A stretch of DNA of 64,000 bases from Natrinema longum (GTDB lineage Archaea; Halobacteriota; Halobacteria; Halobacteriales; Natrialbaceae), in the NCBI RefSeq assembly GCF_017352095.1, contig NZ_CP071463.1, forward strand, positions 2,914,001 to 2,978,000, in the 5' to 3' direction. The position numbers and the translations under genes were made by a program. A model generated the notes under the pieces. That model did not search any database, was not told the DNA's origin, and worked only from the letters and a program-made list of their open reading frames with translations. Positions 63,981 to 64,000 of the stretch are shown in pieces (the stretch's first letter is position 1; each line of letters opens with the position of its first letter).

Positions 63981-64000
63981 ATGACGAGCCCCGAGGCACG
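63981..64000 (+). CDS. Start of next gene, cut by the window end
   Basis: An ATG one base after the RNase J stop opens MTSPEA and continues past the window. In haloarchaea a polyprenyl (geranylgeranyl) diphosphate synthase often follows in this mvk-ipk-rnj neighbourhood. Six codons are too few to confirm it. Confidence 0.45.

Overview
The window is chromosomal DNA of an extremely halophilic archaeon (class Halobacteria). The evidence is a GC-rich sequence with strong G/C third positions, very acidic proteins, a haloarchaeal gas-vesicle cluster, archaeal ribosomal and RNA polymerase operons, Orc1/Cdc6, GINS-PriS, archaeal mevalonate-pathway genes, bacterio-opsin-activator (Bat)-type regulators and many leaderless starts 25-30 nt after a TATA-like box. 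I cannot name the species.

Layout. 1-4150: distal half of a gas-vesicle operon (end of gvpF, then G, H, a long gene in the gvpI slot, J, K, L, M), tightly overlapping and all on +. 4237-9018: small zinc-ribbon proteins, a Gfo/Idh/MocA oxidoreductase, glmS and a small acidic protein. 9279-13544: two Bat-type regulators. 13648-17841: UspA, then a CcdA/TlpA/Sco1 redox-copper operon divergent from a P19-like metal-binding lipoprotein. 17842-19233: a gene-free stretch packed with copies of a 20-bp Orc-box-like repeat, a 23-bp tandem array, three 13-mers and AT-rich palindromes, followed by orc1/cdc6. This is a replication origin. 20569-29541: M24 peptidase, trehalose synthesis (otsA-otsB), a winged-helix protein, a metzincin, a third Bat-type regulator, an MTH865-like protein and a ribbon-helix-helix protein. 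29583-36420: cobyric acid synthase, an ABC exporter, a peroxiredoxin and the replication pair GINS-PriS. 36544-40216: a metal-efflux module (FmdE-like protein, P1B ATPase, HMA chaperone) divergent from an ArsR-type regulator. 40262-45898: acetyltransferase, archease, RtcB with a large intein, and MoaA. 46166-52477: tRNA-Ser, rps13-rps4-rps11-rpoD, tRNA-Leu, rpl18e-rpl13-rps9-rpoN-rpoK-eno-rps2. 52590-55975: an intergenic hairpin repeat, a frameshifted HTH gene, an HTH-ThiN regulator, mevalonate kinase and isopentenyl phosphate kinase. 56017-62271: a potassium-uptake island (two TrkH, two TrkA, two tiny membrane proteins). 62633-64000: RNase J and the first codons of the next gene.

Most notable: (i) the origin architecture, including an Orc box in the orc1 promoter; (ii) a family of three ~82-bp double-hairpin intergenic repeats (9211, 52590, 57756) with compensatory stem changes; (iii) an intein placed exactly at the metal-binding active-site Cys of RtcB; (iv) an unusual long acidic protein in the gvpI slot; (v) a Sco-like protein with CX4C instead of CX3C. 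Assignments rest on reading motifs and context by eye; no database search was possible.
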